A stretch of 64,000 nt of DNA from SHXR01 sp046160305 (GCA_046160305.1 JBJXGX010000216.1:62001-126000); one strand, 5' to 3'; shown: positions 7,914 to 17,581, counted from the first letter of the stretch. The notes: generated by a model not told the origin, from the sequence alone. Program-made: numbers and translations.

Positions 7914-8792
7914 TCAGCCACCATCACCCAGCTTCAACAACCGCATCGCATTCTGTTTAAGAATCAGCGGACGCACCTCCGGCCGGAATGGCGCCTCTTC
8001 GAAATCCTTCAGCCAGCGGTCCGGTGTGATGAGCGGCCAGTCGGACCCGAACAGCATCTTCTCCTTCAACATCGTGTTGGCGTACTGGATGAGTTGCGGC
8101 GCGAAATACTTCGGCGACCATCCGGACAAGTCGATATAGACATTCGATTTGTGCAGGCACACCGACAGCGCTTCGTCCTGCCATGGCCATGACGGATGCG
8201 CGATGATGATCGACATGTCCGGGAAATCGACCGCCACATCATCGAGATGGATCGGGTTCGAATATTTCAGGCGCAGCCCGCCGCCGCCTCGCATGCCGGT
8301 ACCGATCCCGGAATGCCCGCTATGGAAGATGGCCGGCAAATTGTGTTCGGCGATCAGCTCGTACATCGGATAGGCGAGCCGATCGTTCGGGAAGAAACCC
8401 TGCGTCGTCGGATGGAACTTGAAGCCCTTGATCCCCTCCTCTTCGATGAGGCGCTTCGCTTCGCGCACACCCATCTTGCCCTTGTGCGGATCGATGCTCG
8501 CGAATGGAATCACGATATCGCTGTTCTCACGGGCAAACTTCGCGACCTCGTCGTTGCTCACGCGCTTGCGACCCATGACCGATTCCGAATCGACCGTGAA
8601 CAGCACCAGTCCGATTTTCCGTTCGCGGTAGTACGCGATCGTCTCCGGGATGGTCGGTCGCTTCTTCAACGCGAACTTGAAATACTTGTCCGCGGCCTCG
8701 TCATACTCCTTGCCGAACAGATCAGGCGGCTCGCAACACGACACTTGCGCATGGGTGTGGGTGTCGATGGCGATGAGGTCTTTGACGTTCAT
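7914..8792 (-). CDS. amidohydrolase-2 family metal-dependent hydrolase
   Basis: 292 residues with the amidohydrolase TIM-barrel signature IDTHTH at about 9-14, an internal FHSGHSG, an IIIAHPSWPW histidine strand and a GSDWP aspartate motif near residue 245. This is the ACMSD/LigW/LigJ-like subfamily of decarboxylases and hydrolases. In known hydroxycinnamate clusters of actinobacteria and proteobacteria, an amidohydrolase of this family (CouO type) cleaves 4-hydroxyphenyl-beta-ketoacyl-CoA. Here it closes an operon with a feruloyl-CoA synthase remnant and an enoyl-CoA hydratase, so that role is a plausible inference; ring-product hydration or decarboxylation is the alternative. The start is 17 bases after the preceding pseudogene. 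Confidence 0.75.
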   Translation of the reverse strand: MNVKDLIAIDTHTHAQVSCCEPPDLFGKEYDEAADKYFKFALKKRPTIPETIAYYRERKIGLVLFTVDSESVMGRKRVSNDEVAKFARENSDIVIPFASIDPHKGKMGVREAKRLIEEEGIKGFKFHPTTQGFFPNDRLAYPMYELIAEHNLPAIFHSGHSGIGTGMRGGGGLRLKYSNPIHLDDVAVDFPDMSIIIAHPSWPWQDEALSVCLHKSNVYIDLSGWSPKYFAPQLIQYANTMLKEKMLFGSDWPLITPDRWLKDFEEAPFRPEVRPLILKQNAMRLLKLGDGG

Positions 8793-8809
8793 GGGTTCTC
8801 CGTTGTGGT

Positions 8810-10460
8810 CTATGCAACGATCACGCGCTCGCCACGTGGTTCCGCGAACAGCGCGTCCACCAGCGCGGCCCGGTTCCTGAGGACCGCTCGTTGACTGATC
8901 GACCCTTTGTCGGTGAGCTCTCCGCTATCGATCGATACCGGCACATCGAGCACCAGCGCCCGTTCGATTCGATTGGAACTCCCGGTGCTGCGTTTCTTGA
9001 GCGCACCGAGCATTCCGCGCAGTGTATTGCGCACATTCGCATGCGCCGCGACGGCCGCAAGCGATGCATGAACATCGAGGTCGGGGCCTAGTGCGCGACA
9101 CGCGTCCAGATTGAGTACCAGAAGAACACCCACGTCATTGCGATCATGGCCGGCAATCACTGCGTCCTGAACATAGGGCGCACACGCGAGAATAACTTCA
9201 CTTCCAAGCACGCCCGTGTTGACCCAGGTTGCCGTGGCGAGCTTGAAGTCCTCGGCGATGCGCCCATCAAACAGCACACCTTGCCGGGGGTCGCCCGGAT
9301 CGACGAACCTGACCGCGTCACCCATGCGATAGAACTGTTGATCATCGAACGCTGCAAGGGTCAGATCGTCCTGCCGCCAGTAACCCGGCGTGATGCTTGG
9401 GCCCCGTACCCGGATCTCGAGCTTCTCCGCAACCGGAACGAGCTTGACCTCGACCGCGGGTGCCGGCAATCCGAGGACGCCGGATGCACGCGCATCCCAA
9501 TTGGCGCCAAGCGCAAAGGGGCCGGTCTCCGTGGCGCCCAACCCGGTAATGATCAGGACCCGCTCGCCGCAGGTTTCATAACTCAATCGCTCGAGTGCAT
9601 CCCACGTGTGCTGCGACATCGCCGCGCCGGCATAGAACAGCATTTGCATTCGGCTGAAGAATTTTTCGCGAAGCGACGGCTCGCGCTCAAGATAGGGAAT
9701 CAGCATCTCGAAACCGCGCGGCACGCTGATATAGACCGTCGGTGCGATCTCGCGCAGATTGCGCACGGTCGTCTCGATCGCGCCGGGCAGCGGCTTGCCC
9801 TCGTCGAGATACATCGTGCCACCATGCCACAGCACGACCCCGAAGTTCGCATTGCCGCCCGCGGTGTGATGCCAAGGCTGCCAGTCCACCAAGACCGGCC
9901 GCGGATTGCTCCATAGCGGTAAGGTCTGAACATAGAGTTGCTGATTGCTGCAGAGCATCCGCTGCGTCTGGATCACGCCCTTCGGATGCCCGGTGGAGCC
10001 TGAAGTGAATAGAATTTTCGCCGGGGCATCGCAATCGACGCCTTGATGGGCGATGTCGACGGCATGGCTGATCGACCCGGACGCGAGCGCCGTGAAGGGC
10101 GTGATGAGCGGTGCGTGCATGCCGACAGACGTTGCGACAACTTCGACGCCCGGTGTGACCGTCGCATGAATAGCGGCGCCGTATCGCGTCGCATCGCTGA
10201 CAAACACCATGCCTGGCGTGAGGAGACCCATCACATGCTTCAGCTTGGCGAAATCCCTCGATATCAAAGAATACGCGGGCGATGTATGTTTCGTCAGGCG
10301 TGACCTCGGCCCAATGCGCGAGGCGTTCGGTCAGCACACGCGGATAAGGCGCAAGCGGATGCGGAGAACGGAGATAGGTGACTCCGTTCGCACCGTGGGT
10401 CACGACGACATCGCGCGGACCGAGCGCGACACGCCGATACGGTGCATCCTCCGGTTTCAA
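8810..10460 (-). pseudogene. fcs: feruloyl-CoA synthase (AMP-dependent ligase) broken by an internal deletion and frameshift
   Basis: The first part reads in one frame (VALGPRDVVVTHGANGVTYL, then LRSPHPLAPYPRVLTERL, ending near PDETYIAR). From about 10285 the homologous reading continues in another frame as SPAYSLISRDFAKL. In intact feruloyl-CoA synthases about 75 residues separate these two blocks (adenylation motifs A1-A2), so a deletion of roughly 230 bp that is not a multiple of three removed them. The remaining frame keeps FTSGSTGHPKG, GLGATETGP and the C-terminal GELTDKGSISQRAVL. The gene would have activated ferulate-type acids to CoA thioesters. Its TTG start overlaps the stop of the enoyl-CoA hydratase gene, and the downstream gene remains intact. 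Confidence 0.85.
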
Positions 10461-11260
10461 TCCTTCTTCACCTTGGCTGCGCGCTTCTCAAGAAAGTCTT
10501 TCAGCCGTTGCTTTGCCGCCGGCTCGCTTGCGGCAATACCGGCCATCAGCGACTCCATGAACATGCCTTGGTCATGCCCCATCTCGGCGATCCGTGGCAG
10601 CGCGTGCATGATCGCGAAGTTCGATACCGGAGCGTTGCCTGCAATCGCTTTGGCCAGAGCAATGGCCTTCTCCAAGCCTGTGCGCGGTTCGACGAGGTAA
10701 TGCGAAATCCCGAGCTGCTGCCCTTCTTCGGCGGAATAGACATGTCCGGTCAGCATCATTTCCGTCATGCGCGACACACCGATAAGGCGAGGCACCCGCA
10801 CTGCCCCGCCACCCCCGACAAAGATGCCGCGCTGGCCCTCGGGCAAACCATAGAACGCCGACGACTCCGCCACACGTACATGCGCTGCCGCGGCGAGCTC
10901 CATTCCGGCACCTACCACCGCACCGTGCATCACCACGACGACCGGGACCCGACCGAACTGCACCGCATCGAACGCACGATGCCCCATCAGGGAATGCATC
11001 GCCCCTTCCGCGGCAGATTGATCGACGATGGAACCGAGATCGAGCCCGGCAGAAAAATGCTCGCCGTTGCCGGACAGGACGACCACGCGAATGAAATCGG
11101 GAATACTCGAGAACACGTGCTGGATGCCGGCGAACACCGCGTTGTTCATCGCGTTGCGTTTGTCGGGCCGATTCAGGCGAACGAACAGGATCTCGCCGTC
11201 GCGATGCAGCGCGATCGCGTCGGGAACACCTTCAATGCCTACGGTCGAATCCTTGCTCAT
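10457..11260 (-). CDS. enoyl-CoA hydratase/isomerase (crotonase) family protein
   Basis: 267 residues with the crotonase fold. IRVVVLSGNGEHFSAGLDLG provides the first oxyanion-hole strand, VVVMHGAVVGAGMELAAAAH the second, and the catalytic-type glutamate sits in YGLPEGQRGIF. In a ferulate operon such an enzyme hydrates the feruloyl-CoA double bond and may also cleave the product to vanillin plus acetyl-CoA (Ech/FCHL); a beta-oxidation hydratase is the other option. It lies between ligB and the broken feruloyl-CoA synthase, overlapping the latter by four bases. The C-terminus is lysine-rich. Confident for family, moderate for substrate. Confidence 0.8.
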   Translation of the reverse strand: MSKDSTVGIEGVPDAIALHRDGEILFVRLNRPDKRNAMNNAVFAGIQHVFSSIPDFIRVVVLSGNGEHFSAGLDLGSIVDQSAAEGAMHSLMGHRAFDAVQFGRVPVVVVMHGAVVGAGMELAAAAHVRVAESSAFYGLPEGQRGIFVGGGGAVRVPRLIGVSRMTEMMLTGHVYSAEEGQQLGISHYLVEPRTGLEKAIALAKAIAGNAPVSNFAIMHALPRIAEMGHDQGMFMESLMAGIAASEPAAKQRLKDFLEKRAAKVKKD

Positions 11261-11283
11261 GGTCGGTTAGCAGCCGTTGCCCT

Positions 11284-12138
11284 TCACGTGTCGCCCAAAT
11301 CCTCGAACACCACCTGCCCAAATCCGGTGACCATCGGATGGTAGTAGTTGCGATGCAGTCGCGTCACCTTCTTCGACAGTGCCCCGCGCATCACCAGCCA
11401 CATGATGATCTCGACCCCGTCGGCACCGCCCAACTCCATCAATTCCTGTTGGCGCATGTTCGCCACCACTTCCGGATCCGCTTCGATCAAATCGAGAAAA
11501 CGGTTGTCCCATTCAGGATTATTGAAGCCGAACCGCTCGCCATTCAGTTGATGCGAGAGGCCGCCGGTGCCATACATCGCGACCCGCATGCCGTTGCCAT
11601 GCGCTTCAACGGCGCGCCGGATCGCCTGCCCGAGCTTGAAGCATCGCAACGCCGAAGGAATCGGCGGTTGCAGCACATTCACGACGATCGGAATCACCGG
11701 AACCGTCCACCGGCGCTCAGGCGGAAATACGCATGCGAGCGGCGTGAGGAAGCCATGGTCGAGCGGCATCTCCTGGCATACCGCGATGTCGAACTCGTCA
11801 TCAACGAGCGAATGAGCGAGCTGCCATGCAAAGGCCGGATGCCCGGGGATCTCCGGATACGGCCACTTGCCCCAGCCTTCGTCGGCGATCTGATGCATGG
11901 GTGCCACGCCGAGTGCGAAGCATGGATACCGGTCGAAGAAAAACGAATCGGCATGGTCATTGGCAATGATGATGATCAGATCGGGGTTTTGCGCCTCGAC
12001 CCAACGGATCATCGGTTGATAGCCGTCGAAGAGCGGCTTCCAATAGGCTGACTCGGTCTTGCCGTTGTTGAGCGCGGTCGCAATCGACGGGGCGTGTGGC
12101 GACCCCATGCCGCCAATGATGCGTCCGGGTGGATTCAT
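11284..12138 (-). CDS. ligB: class III extradiol dioxygenase, beta (catalytic) subunit, LigB type
   Basis: 284 residues matching protocatechuate 4,5-dioxygenase beta subunits. Iron-ligand candidates are the histidine in GGMGSPHAPS (His15), the one in IIANDHADSFF (His62) and a glutamate near residue 243 (QELMELGGADG). With its alpha partner it would open protocatechuate, gallate or a related catechol carboxylate next to the hydroxyls, using O2 and Fe(II). The ATG overlaps the TGA of ligA (ATGA), so the two subunits are translated as a coupled pair. The exact ring substrate cannot be decided from sequence. Confidence 0.88.
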   Translation of the reverse strand: MNPPGRIIGGMGSPHAPSIATALNNGKTESAYWKPLFDGYQPMIRWVEAQNPDLIIIIANDHADSFFFDRYPCFALGVAPMHQIADEGWGKWPYPEIPGHPAFAWQLAHSLVDDEFDIAVCQEMPLDHGFLTPLACVFPPERRWTVPVIPIVVNVLQPPIPSALRCFKLGQAIRRAVEAHGNGMRVAMYGTGGLSHQLNGERFGFNNPEWDNRFLDLIEADPEVVANMRQQELMELGGADGVEIIMWLVMRGALSKKVTRLHRNYYHPMVTGFGQVVFEDLGDT

Positions 12139-12566
12139 CGCACGTCCTTCACGTTCCGCGTTGCCATGAATTCCTCATAGGTTTCGCCACGCATCGCCGC
12201 GCCCATCTGGTTCTGCGCGGTTCCCATTACGTTTGCAAGTTTCATCAGAAGGAAGCTGCTCACGCCATGCCGAAGCATGCCGTTCCAGTCGCGATCGCGG
12301 ACGAACTGCTTCTCGGTATCGGAGAGGCCATACTCGGTCATCACCCGCTCGGCATCGGCCTTGAAGGCATCACGGTTTTCGGGCTTCATGAACGCCATGC
12401 AGAACTTGCTGAAGCGATAGCCGCGCGCCGCCCGGAGCCCCGTCGTGAGATAGGTACCGGGGATCGGATGGGCGTAGTCGATCTGCCTGCTGCGGATGTC
12501 GAGAATCTCTTGCGGTGGCGCCGATTCGACCGCGGGCGAGACGAACGGATTGTCGGATTTCATCAT
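12135..12566 (-). CDS. ligA: class III extradiol dioxygenase, alpha subunit, LigA type
   Basis: 143 residues starting with two ATGs (MMKSDNPFVSP). The YRFSKFCMAFMKPENRDAF and WNGMLRHG stretches are hallmarks of the small LigA-fold subunit that caps the LigB active site. An AGGTCC ribosome binding site lies eight bases upstream. A longer frame upstream overlaps the MetE-like gene and has no homology, so I reject it. Overlap of its stop with the ligB start confirms the pairing. Confidence 0.86.
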   Translation of the reverse strand: MMKSDNPFVSPAVESAPPQEILDIRSRQIDYAHPIPGTYLTTGLRAARGYRFSKFCMAFMKPENRDAFKADAERVMTEYGLSDTEKQFVRDRDWNGMLRHGVSSFLLMKLANVMGTAQNQMGAAMRGETYEEFMATRNVKDVR

Positions 12567-12618
12567 CGCTTGGACCTCATCGCTTCGCCCACATCGCGTC
12601 GCCCACATCGCATCGTCC

Positions 12619-13770
12619 TCATTGCTTCCCCCATAGGCGGCCCGAGGCGATCCGCGCGCCTTCCACCATGGTCGCGAGCTTCTTGTAGGAGATTTCCGGA
12701 TCGAGCTTGCCATAGCCGGCGAAGGTTCCGAACCCGCAGTCCGTTCCGGCCAGAACCCGCTCTCGCCCGACGATATCGGCGAAGGTGCATAGCCGTTGGG
12801 CGACCAGCTCCGGATGCTCGACAAAGTTGGTTGAGGTATCGAGTACGCCGGGAATCAGGACCTTGTCGTCAGGCAGCCGCGCCGCCTTCCACACAACCCA
12901 CTCATGCTCATGGCGCGGATTGGCGGCCTCGAACGAGATCGCATGCGGTTTGCCTTTCAGGATGATCGGCAGCACCTTGACGAGGTCGATGTCGTGATCA
13001 TGCGGCCCTTCATAGTTGCCCCAGCAGACATGCATGCGCACGGAAGTCGCCGGAATGTTCGCAAGCGCCGCATTCAGCACCTCGACCTGGTGCGCGGCCC
13101 GCTTGAGGAACTGGCCCTCCGTCAAGTCCTGAAATCCGGTATGCCGGGCCATCGCGAGATCCGGACAATCCACTTGCAATACGAATCCAGCCGCCACGAT
13201 TGCTTCGTATTCCTCCTTCATCACCGTGCCGATCGCCTCGACATACGCCTCATGCGTGGGGTAATAGGTGTTCGGTTGGAACGCCGACACGACCCCAGGC
13301 GATGCCGCGGTCATGAATCCCTCGCTCGCGTTGGCCGACTTCAGCGCTTCAGAAAAATGTTTCAGATCGAGCTCCAGCGGCGCGCGATCCTTGATCGAGA
13401 TCGGTCCGATGCAGGAGGCGCGACGAAACTCCTGGGGGCCCGTCAAGAGGGCCATTCGCTTGCGAAAGTCGGGATAGTCCTTCAGATCGAGCGACGGCTT
13501 GCGATCGGTATGCCCGCCGAAGCCATTGAGGCGGTCCTGGATGTATGTCGAATAACCGACCTTGCTCACTTCGCCGTCACTGACCTGATCGATTCCGATG
13601 GCGACCTGGCGCTTCACGACCTCCGCCACCGCCAGGCGCATGGTCGATGCGAATTCGCCGGGATCGAACGCCTCGCCTTTGTCTTTCTTATAGAGCTGTT
13701 CGACGACGCTCGCGACGCGTGGCAGGCTGCCAACATGCGTCGTACGGATCCGATCGGTACTCAGTCGCAT
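12619..13770 (-). CDS. MetE C-terminal-like zinc methyl/alkyltransferase (cobalamin-independent methionine synthase II family)
   Basis: 383 residues, covering only the catalytic barrel of MetE. Zinc ligands can be seen: His247 and Cys249 in RMHVCWGNYEG, Glu281 in ISFEAANPRH, and Cys345 in GTDCGFGTF. The N-terminus has TTHVGSLPR, usual for this family. The large N-terminal half of true MetE is missing, as in core-MetE proteins and in epoxyalkane:coenzyme M transferases. It heads a ring-cleavage operon, 50 bases before ligA, which argues for a catabolic role such as methyl removal from methoxyaromatics or thiol alkylation. A paralogue lies at 26877-28025. The function is inferred from context only. 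Confidence 0.8.
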   Translation of the reverse strand: MRLSTDRIRTTHVGSLPRVASVVEQLYKKDKGEAFDPGEFASTMRLAVAEVVKRQVAIGIDQVSDGEVSKVGYSTYIQDRLNGFGGHTDRKPSLDLKDYPDFRKRMALLTGPQEFRRASCIGPISIKDRAPLELDLKHFSEALKSANASEGFMTAASPGVVSAFQPNTYYPTHEAYVEAIGTVMKEEYEAIVAAGFVLQVDCPDLAMARHTGFQDLTEGQFLKRAAHQVEVLNAALANIPATSVRMHVCWGNYEGPHDHDIDLVKVLPIILKGKPHAISFEAANPRHEHEWVVWKAARLPDDKVLIPGVLDTSTNFVEHPELVAQRLCTFADIVGRERVLAGTDCGFGTFAGYGKLDPEISYKKLATMVEGARIASGRLWGKQ

Positions 13771-13922
13771 GGCAGGGCCTCTCGCGAGAATGACGCAGGC
13801 CCCATTCTAATCACGCAACAGATCTGACGCAGTTTTTTGATGCGCTGCAAGATTACAGTCCCCACGGCACGTGATAGGTTCCATCCGGGAGAAGCGTTGC
13901 CGCTTCAGGAAGGTGTGCTCGA

Positions 13923-14384
13923 ATGACCCGGACAAAAATCGACTGGATGCTGCGCACCTTCTATGAAGCCGCATGGGCGCCGCTGCTGGTGTTCGTGCTG
14001 TTCCTCGTCGCCTCGCAAGCGTTCAACGCCTACCAGCGATTTCCCGCTCTCGATATCCCCACGCATTTCGCGGGCGGCGCGGTGATTGCATTCTTCATGC
14101 GCCGGGCAAGCGCCAATGCCGAGCTTGTGCTTGGCGAGATTCCCACGTCGCTCCACTGCGCGCTCGCTCTGTGGGGCACGGCAATCGTCGCGGTGCTATG
14201 GGAAGTGTACGAGCACCTTGCCGATCGATTCCTCGGCACGCACATGGTGTTTGGAATCGGCGACACCACGGCGGATCTGCTCGTTGGAATGGCGGGCGCC
14301 GTGGCAGTTCTCGTGCTCCGCGATGTATTCGGCGTAACCCTTCACGCGCCCATCAAACCGCACTCTGCATTCGAAGAAGCGTAG
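13923..14384 (+). CDS. hypothetical multi-pass membrane protein
   Basis: 153 residues with about four hydrophobic helices: LLVFVLFLVASQAF, THFAGGAVIAFFM, ALWGTAIVAVLWEVYEHLAD and LLVGMAGAVAVLVLRDVF. Polar or charged residues recur inside the helices (WEVYEH, GIGDTTADL). The pattern resembles small DUF2238-like inner-membrane proteins with WE and D-T-x-x-D-L motifs. It is divergent from the MetE-like operon and lies upstream of the TAXI-TRAP genes, separated by about 125 bases. No function can be assigned. Confidence 0.6.
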   Translation: MTRTKIDWMLRTFYEAAWAPLLVFVLFLVASQAFNAYQRFPALDIPTHFAGGAVIAFFMRRASANAELVLGEIPTSLHCALALWGTAIVAVLWEVYEHLADRFLGTHMVFGIGDTTADLLVGMAGAVAVLVLRDVFGVTLHAPIKPHSAFEEA

Positions 14385-14510
14385 GCTGCCCGTTCGACCT
14401 CCCTCGCGAGACATGTGTATAGTTCGGCGCTGATTCGCGCGCCGCGGCAAAGCCGCGCAGACCGCAGGCGTCTCGCGCACCCGAACGAGATCGATCCGAG
14501 GAGGAATCCC

Positions 14511-15473
14511 ATGTTACGTGCCGCTTCGATTCTGGCGTTGGCCAGCGCATTCGTGCTGCCCGCCGCCGGCAACGCGCAGCAGACGGTAGGCTTCGCCACG
14601 CTTCCACCGGGAAGCATTCTGCATGCGCAGGCGTCGATCATTGCGAAGGTGGTGCAGGACCACACCAAGATGCAGATTCGCGTGATCGGCTATGGTGGTG
14701 ACGCACCGATGTTCGATGCGATCAATACGCAAAAAGCCGACTTCATGATTCTCGATCTCGGCGAAACCGCGGATGCGCATCATGGCCGGCGCAACTGGCA
14801 AGGCAACGCCAAGCCCGCGATACGCATGGGCCTCACGCTGTACGGCTTCCAGATGGGATTGTTCGTCCGGAAGGATTCGAACATCAATACGCTCGCCGAC
14901 TTGAAGGGCAAGCGTGTTCCGTCGGATTGGGTCGCGCAAACCGGCGTGCTGCCGCACTCGCAAGCCATTCTCGCCGTGGGCGGCCTCACCTATAACGATG
15001 TCGTCAAGGTGCCCGAGGTCAATGTGGTGCGCGCGGCCGACGACTTCAAATCGGGCAAACTCGACACGTTCTATTTTGCCGTCGGTGCGCCGAAGGTTGC
15101 GGAAGTCGCCGCCAGCGTGGGGGGCGTTCGCATTCTGCCGCTTGGCGATGTCGCCGCCGCCGACCGGGCAATGAAATCGATACGCCAGGAGTACTACCCC
15201 TCGATGGTCAATCCGGCGCCGCATATCGTCGGCATCGATAAACCGACCGATGTCATCACGATCGATTTCGTCGTGGGCGTCGGCAGCCATGTGAAAGACG
15301 ACATCGTCTACGAGTTCGTCAAAGCCGTTCACGCCAACAAGGCGGGCCTGGTCGAAGGTCATCCGAATTTCAATGCCTTCATTCCGGACAATGCCGGGAA
15401 GGTGCAGCCGTCCCTGCCGCACCATCCGGGCGCGATCAAGTTCTTCAAGGAGAAGGGCATCTGGAAGGGATAG
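14511..15473 (+). CDS. TAXI-family TRAP transporter solute-binding protein
   Basis: 320 residues with a cleavable signal peptide (SILALASAFVLPAAGNAQQ, cleavage near residue 22) and a periplasmic binding fold: FATLPPGSILHAQASIIAKV near the start, then LADLKGKRVPSDW and a terminal FKEKGIWKG. This organisation is that of TAXI binding proteins, which deliver organic anions to a fused TRAP permease. A GAGGAGGAATCCC ribosome binding site precedes the ATG. The permease gene follows after 173 bases, with no gene between. The ligand is unknown; position next to an aromatic operon suggests an aromatic or dicarboxylic acid. Confidence 0.82.
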   Translation: MLRAASILALASAFVLPAAGNAQQTVGFATLPPGSILHAQASIIAKVVQDHTKMQIRVIGYGGDAPMFDAINTQKADFMILDLGETADAHHGRRNWQGNAKPAIRMGLTLYGFQMGLFVRKDSNINTLADLKGKRVPSDWVAQTGVLPHSQAILAVGGLTYNDVVKVPEVNVVRAADDFKSGKLDTFYFAVGAPKVAEVAASVGGVRILPLGDVAAADRAMKSIRQEYYPSMVNPAPHIVGIDKPTDVITIDFVVGVGSHVKDDIVYEFVKAVHANKAGLVEGHPNFNAFIPDNAGKVQPSLPHHPGAIKFFKEKGIWKG

Positions 15474-15646
15474 AAGTCATGCCTTCACCGCAAAGGACGG
15501 GAAGGACGCATAGGTGCGCCACCTCTAAAACCGAAGCATTCCCAGCCACGTCAAGGTAGGTCTCCACGCGCGTTCCTGGTCATTGACGCGCATCGTTGAT
15601 GCGCCATCCAGCCGTTGCGTCCTTTGCGTTTCCAACTTCCTCCTTC

Positions 15647-17581
15647 ATGCTTGAATCCAACACCAGTACCGCCCTGGTCGGCCGCTCGAAGGTCGCGCGC
15701 GCCGCCGAGATCACGCTTGCCGCGCTCGTAACGCTGTCGGCGGTTGCCTGGTGCGTCGGGCTGCATACACGCCTTGGATTCACGCTGTTCCCCGAGCAGT
15801 TCTACGCGTTCTCGTACGGCATAGGGATCGCGCTCCTGTTCGTTCGCTTCCCGGCGCGCGAGGGTGCGGAGCGCTCGCATGTGCCCTGGTACGACGTGCT
15901 CATGGCCATCGCGGCGATCGCCGCGGGAATCTATGTAGCGATCCATTTTCCGCGCCTCACGGCCCAGTCGAGCGGAATGCCGATCGATGGCTTGATCACA
16001 TCGATCGTCTTCATCGTCACGACCCTTGAGGGCACGCGACGCGCGGTCGGCCTGACGCTCGTGATCATCGTCGCCCTCATCGCGGCCTATGTGCTGGTGG
16101 GCCATCTCGTGCCCGGCCCGATGCGATTGCACAAGGCGGACGCGAGCACGATCGTTCTTTATCTCGGCCTCGATACCAATGCGCTGCTTGGCATCATGCT
16201 GGAAATCGCGACGACGGTCGTCGTGGCCTTCGTCCTCATGGGGCAACTGCTTGCACGCTCGGGCGGCGCCGGATTCTTCAACGACATCGCGATCGCGCTG
16301 ATGGGTCGGTTTCGCGGCGGCGCGGCGAAGATCGCTGTGTTGGGATCGAGCCTCTTCGGGATGATCTCCGGCATCGCGGTCGCCAACGCCGTGGCGGTCG
16401 GTATCGTCACGATCCCCTTGATGATCAAGTCCGGCATGCCGCGCCGCCTGGCCGCCGCCGTCGAGGCCTGCGCATCCAACGGCGGCCAGCTCATGCCACC
16501 GGTCATGGGTGCGGTCGCATTCGTCATGGCCGACTTTCTGCAGATCCCCTATCGCGAAGTCGCGATCGCCGCGATCATTCCATCGGTGCTCTATTACGCC
16601 GCGCTTTTCATCCAGTCGGATCTGGAGGCCGCGCGCTATGGCTTCGGGAAGGTGCCGAAGGAAGAGATCCCCAAGGTAGGTCCGGTGCTCATGCGAGGCT
16701 GGATCTGGATGTCGCCTTTTGCAATTCTCGTGATCGCGATGTTCTGGTGGAACTGGGAGCCGGAAGTCTCGGCGCTGCTTGCATGCGTATCGATCATCGT
16801 GCTCGGGTTCACGCTCGGGTATGGCGGCAAGCGCATGTCGGTCAAGGATATCGGAACATCGATCTTCGAATCCGGCGTCAGCATCTGCGAGATTCTGGTC
16901 GTATGCGGTGCGGGCGGATTCATCCTCGGCCTCTTTCAGGTGAGCGGCCTCGCCTTCGCGTTTTCGTCCTATCTCGTCCAACTCGGTGGCGAGAATCTTC
17001 TCCTGCTGCTCGTGTTGTGCGCGGTCGTGAATATCCTGCTCGGCATGGGGCTGCCCACGCTCGGGGTGTATGTCATGCTCGCGATCCTGGTCGCGCCCGC
17101 GTTGGTCAAGGTGGGCGTGCCGGCCCTCGCCGCGCATATGTTCATCCTCTATTTCGGGATGATGTCGCTCATCACGCCACCGGTTGCGACCGCCGCATCG
17201 GTAGCCGCGACGATCGCGGGCGCGCCGCAACTGGCGACGGGGTGGACGGCGATGCGTTTCGGCTGGACTGCTTACATCGTGCCGTTCCTGTTCGTCTATT
17301 CACCGGCGATGCTCATGCGCGGAACATGGCTCGAGATCGTCACAGTCATGACCACGTGCCTGGCAGGCGTCTGGTTCGTATCGTCGGCGATGACGGGCTA
17401 TTTCGTTCGGGTGCTTCCCGGCCCGATTCGCGCATGCTTCGTGTTGGGCGGCGTGCTGCTGTTGCTGCCCTACCAGGGCGCGGATTGGATCATCTGGGCG
17501 AATGTCGCGGGCGCGCTGATCGGCGCCGTGGCATTCACCGTGGAACTGAAAGCGAATCGCCTCGCCAACGCGATCGCCTAA
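15647..17581 (+). CDS. fused TRAP transporter permease (4TM/12TM fusion)
   Basis: About 644 residues, almost all membrane helices. It has the small DctQ-like part at the N-terminus and the large DctM-like part following (FNDIAIALMGRFRGGAAKIAV, GNAVAVGIVTIPL-type helices, GMGLPTLGVYVMLAILVAP, FGMMSLITPPVATAASVAA). Fused permeases of this length pair with TAXI binding proteins, and one lies just upstream. It would carry out Na+- or H+-driven uptake. I chose the ATG at MLESNTS; an earlier ATG 51 bases upstream exists. Its TAA overlaps the TAG of a convergent SDR gene by four bases. Confidence 0.85.
   Translation: MLESNTSTALVGRSKVARAAEITLAALVTLSAVAWCVGLHTRLGFTLFPEQFYAFSYGIGIALLFVRFPAREGAERSHVPWYDVLMAIAAIAAGIYVAIHFPRLTAQSSGMPIDGLITSIVFIVTTLEGTRRAVGLTLVIIVALIAAYVLVGHLVPGPMRLHKADASTIVLYLGLDTNALLGIMLEIATTVVVAFVLMGQLLARSGGAGFFNDIAIALMGRFRGGAAKIAVLGSSLFGMISGIAVANAVAVGIVTIPLMIKSGMPRRLAAAVEACASNGGQLMPPVMGAVAFVMADFLQIPYREVAIAAIIPSVLYYAALFIQSDLEAARYGFGKVPKEEIPKVGPVLMRGWIWMSPFAILVIAMFWWNWEPEVSALLACVSIIVLGFTLGYGGKRMSVKDIGTSIFESGVSICEILVVCGAGGFILGLFQVSGLAFAFSSYLVQLGGENLLLLLVLCAVVNILLGMGLPTLGVYVMLAILVAPALVKVGVPALAAHMFILYFGMMSLITPPVATAASVAATIAGAPQLATGWTAMRFGWTAYIVPFLFVYSPAMLMRGTWLEIVTVMTTCLAGVWFVSSAMTGYFVRVLPGPIRACFVLGGVLLLLPYQGADWIIWANVAGALIGAVAFTVELKANRLANAIA

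Noticed and set aside
12567..12824. N-terminal extension of LigA overlapping the MetE-like gene
   Set aside because: It is an out-of-frame shadow of that gene; LigA proteins start near MKSDNPF and a good ribosome binding site precedes 12566.
15551..17230. 559-codon open frame antisense to the TRAP permease
   Set aside because: It is highly biased to Arg, Asp, His and Glu with no domain, as expected from reading the reverse of a hydrophobic, high-GC gene.
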